Source: Paraburkholderia sp. CNPSo 3272 (GTDB taxonomy: Bacteria > Pseudomonadota > Gammaproteobacteria > Burkholderiales > Burkholderiaceae). From it: DNA of 64,000 nucleotides. How positions within the stretch are numbered: position 1 is the stretch's first letter; each line of letters opens with the position of its first letter. Below are positions 62,070 to 64,000 of this stretch, piece by piece. The notes under the pieces are model-generated. The model was given only the letters and a program-made list of their open reading frames with translations. It did not search any database and was not told the DNA's origin. A program made the position numbers and the translations under genes. The stretch spans positions 1 through 64,000 of the forward strand of contig NZ_JAMBPQ010000031.1 in assembly GCF_024206495.1 (NCBI RefSeq), given 5' to 3'.

Positions 62070-64000
62070 TGGTCGATCCCCTGAGTTTCCGATCTCGCGC
62101 GTTTTGCGCGCGGCTTGCCCATCAACACCGGCTGGAACACCACGGCGCCTATCAGCGTACAGAACAAGGACAGTGCGAGCAGCTTGCCCATGCTCGACGT
62201 GCCCGGATGATGCGATAGCCACAGGCTCCCGAACGCCGTGGCCGTGGTCGCGGCGGAAAAAAGGACCGCGTGTGTGAGGCTCGAATGCAGGAGGCCGGTC
62301 TGCCCCGCGCGCCAGGCCATCACGAAGTAGATTTTGAACGCGACGCCGACGCCGAGCATCAGGGGAAGCGCGATGATGTTGGCGAAATTTAGCTGAATTC
62401 CGAAGACGACGCACAATTCGAGCGTAACGAGCGCCGATACCAGCAGAGGAATGACCGTGCGCAGCACGTCGCCGAAATTGCGCAGCGTGATCCAGAGCAG
62501 CGCCGTGATGAGCAGCACCGACCACCCCGCTGCCTGGAAGAACGCGAGGATGATCACGTTCGCCGAGTGCAGGATGGAGATCGGCCCGCCGATCGCGTTC
62601 GGCTCTGCGGCTTTCACCGCGTGCGCGAAGCGCGCGAGCATCACGTCGTCGTTGGAATCGACGCCCGGCGGCACGTGCGGCGCGATGTCCACGATCGCCT
62701 GGCCGGTCGGTGCCACCCAGTCGCGCACCATTTCGGGCGGCAGGTTTTCACGCGTGATTTCCGAGGGCTGCAACAGGCGTGCGAGCTGCGCGAAGGCCAG
62801 CTTGAGCGTGAGGCTGAAGGCGGTTTCCGCGCGGTCGCGCGTGGCCGGACTCGCGTTCGCGAGTTTCGCGAGCGAGTCGGACAGATGCTTCGCCTCGGCC
62901 GCGCCCGGCCCCGGGTGGTCGCTCGCGGCGAGCGAAAGCTGGTTGGCCGCGCGCTTGAGCGTCTGCACGCGCACTTCGTCGGTCACGGGCGAGGACGGCT
63001 GCTGCGTGAGCGCGGGCAGAAGCTGCTGCGCGGCGCTCGAGATCAGCATGAGCTTTTGCTGCTGATCGTCGGGAATCAGCGAACTGAGCGTGGTGGCCCG
63101 AGCTACTTCGGGCAGCTTCGAGAGCCGCGCAGCGATCTTGTCGGCTTCTTCGAGCGACGGCGCGAGCACGCTCACATCGTTGATCGAAATGACGGGCGAG
63201 TTCTTGAGCGCGAGCAGCGTCGCCATCGACTCGGTATGCGGATCCTTAAGATGCAGCGGATTGAAGTCGAAGCGCAAATGCAGCAGCAAGGGTGTCGCGC
63301 CCACCACGATGACGAGCGTGGTGATCAGCACGGGCTTGCGATGCTCGGCCAGCCATCTGTCGACGGGCGCGAGGAACGCGAAGCCCGGCGAGGCGCGCTC
63401 GCCCCTGGGATTGAACACGCGGATGAGCGCCGGCAGCACCGTCATGTTGCACACGTATGCCACGAACATGCCGACGCCCGCGATCTGCCCGAGTTCCGAG
63501 AGGCCCTTATAGGCGGTTGGCAGGAAGGAAAAGAAACTTTCGGCCACGGCGATGGCCGCGAGCGTGAGCGGCACGCCGATGGTCCGCGCGGTCTTGAGGA
63601 GCGCGGCGTCGAGCCGCTCGTCCTGGAAGCGCTCCTCGCGATACTTCACGCCGAACTGCACGCCGAAATCGACGCCTAGCCCCACGAACAGCACCATGAA
63701 GGCGACCGAGAGCATGTTGAACGAGCCGATCATCATGAGGCCGAGCGCGGCCGTGATGACGAGACCGACCACGAGCGTGATCAGCGTTGCGCCGATCAGC
63801 TTGCCCGAGCGCAACGCGAGCCACAGGATGGCGAGCACGACGACGAGGGTGATCACGCCGTTGAGCGCGGCGCCGTCCTGCACCGAGGCGAATTCGTCGT
63901 CGGCGAGCGGCTGTTCGCCCGTGAGGCGCACGCGCGCGCCGAACTCGCTGTCGAGATGAAGCGAGGCGGCGGTCGCGCGGATCGCCTCCGACGCGTTTGC
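62066..64000 (-). CDS. hpnN: Hopanoid-associated RND/MMPL transporter, 5' end outside window
   Basis: HpnN moves hopanoids from the inner to the outer membrane. The visible 645 residues are an MMPL/RND permease with repeated membrane segments: [44 protein letters not shown] (RND motif with Asp) and, near the C-terminus, [25 protein letters not shown] large periplasmic loop lies between about 63300 and 62600. The frame remains open to the right edge. It overlaps mlaA by 4 bp, so the lipid exporter and MlaA are co-produced. Confidence 0.93.
   Translation of the reverse strand, partial: ANASEAIRATAASLHLDSEFGARVRLTGEQPLADDEFASVQDGAALNGVITLVVVLAILWLALRSGKLIGATLITLVVGLVITAALGLMMIGSFNMLSVAFMVLFVGLGVDFGVQFGVKYREERFQDERLDAALLKTARTIGVPLTLAAIAVAESFFSFLPTAYKGLSELGQIAGVGMFVAYVCNMTVLPALIRVFNPRGERASPGFAFLAPVDRWLAEHRKPVLITTLVIVVGATPLLLHLRFDFNPLHLKDPHTESMATLLALKNSPVISINDVSVLAPSLEEADKIAARLSKLPEVARATTLSSLIPDDQQQKLMLISSAAQQLLPALTQQPSSPVTDEVRVQTLKRAANQLSLAASDHPGPGAAEAKHLSDSLAKLANASPATRDRAETAFSLTLKLAFAQLARLLQPSEITRENLPPEMVRDWVAPTGQAIVDIAPHVPPGVDSNDDVMLARFAHAVKAAEPNAIGGPISILHSANVIILAFFQAAGWSVLLITALLWITLRNFGDVLRTVIPLLVSALVTLELCVVFGIQLNFANIIALPLMLGVGVAFKIYFVMAWRAGQTGLLHSSLTHAVLFSAATTATAFGSLWLSHHPGTSSMGKLLALSLFCTLIGAVVFQPVLMGKPRAKRARSETQGIDQ

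Overview
The window is GC-rich DNA with the gene content and codon use of Burkholderia, Paraburkholderia or Caballeronia (Betaproteobacteria). It spans the replication and partition region of a secondary replicon, a chromosome 2 or megaplasmid. The evidence is a Rep_3-type initiator (44321-45679) preceded by about 20 direct iterons (42849-44201), a parAB pair (45816-47582), three copies of a 16-bp palindrome that looks like parS, a KfrA-like coiled-coil DNA-binding protein, a degenerate tyrosine-recombinase-like protein and a DnaA-box cluster (48614-48674). There is no dnaA, rRNA, tRNA, CRISPR array or insertion sequence that I can see.

Layout. 1-10.3 kb: a partial MscS channel, an exported FKBP isomerase, a two-gene nitrate/sulfonate-type ABC transporter with an unusually long leader, two small conserved proteins and an MFS exporter. 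10.5-17.2 kb: a molybdenum regulon with a DUF2325 coiled-coil protein and its upstream partner, a ModE-like regulator, a NifQ-like protein, a tandem-Mop molbindin, a molybdate/tungstate-binding protein and a fused permease-ATPase. Three 24-bp ModE-type boxes tie it together. 17.6-24.2 kb: a hypothetical coiled-coil protein, two tandem DUF2957 lipoproteins, an OmpW-like porin and a MerR regulator. 24.4-29.8 kb: a catabolic operon of Baeyer-Villiger monooxygenase, SDR, a ferritin-like metal hydrolase and two alpha/beta hydrolases. 29.9-36.5 kb: envelope proteins (DUF1571, a short DsbG-like protein, a small beta-barrel, a YceI lipoprotein) and a TetR/DUF1348 and AraC/EamA block. 36.5-39.6 kb: the kbl-tdh threonine-degradation operon with a divergent XRE-cupin regulator. 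39.6-48 kb: the replicon-control region. 48-55 kb: arsenate-reductase-like and FMN-reductase genes, a hybrid histidine kinase and a REC-CheC-diguanylate cyclase operon. 55.4-64 kb: hopanoid genes hpnD-hpnE-shc-hpnG, a thioesterase, then mlaA and hpnN on the other strand.

Most notable observation: the 17-bp iteron (GTGAG-N4-T-N-CGGGAG) is not confined to the origin. Thirteen further copies, seven of them perfect at all 12 fixed positions, are scattered over more than 50 kb. Twelve of them lie in intergenic gaps and one lies inside hpnD. This suggests a dispersed initiator-binding network that could titrate RepA, handcuff with the origin or regulate genes. Other points of interest are an SOS-like box ahead of a small unknown gene near the origin, the recombinase-like protein that has lost nearly all catalytic residues, and a leader with small ORFs and a long hairpin ahead of the ABC transporter.
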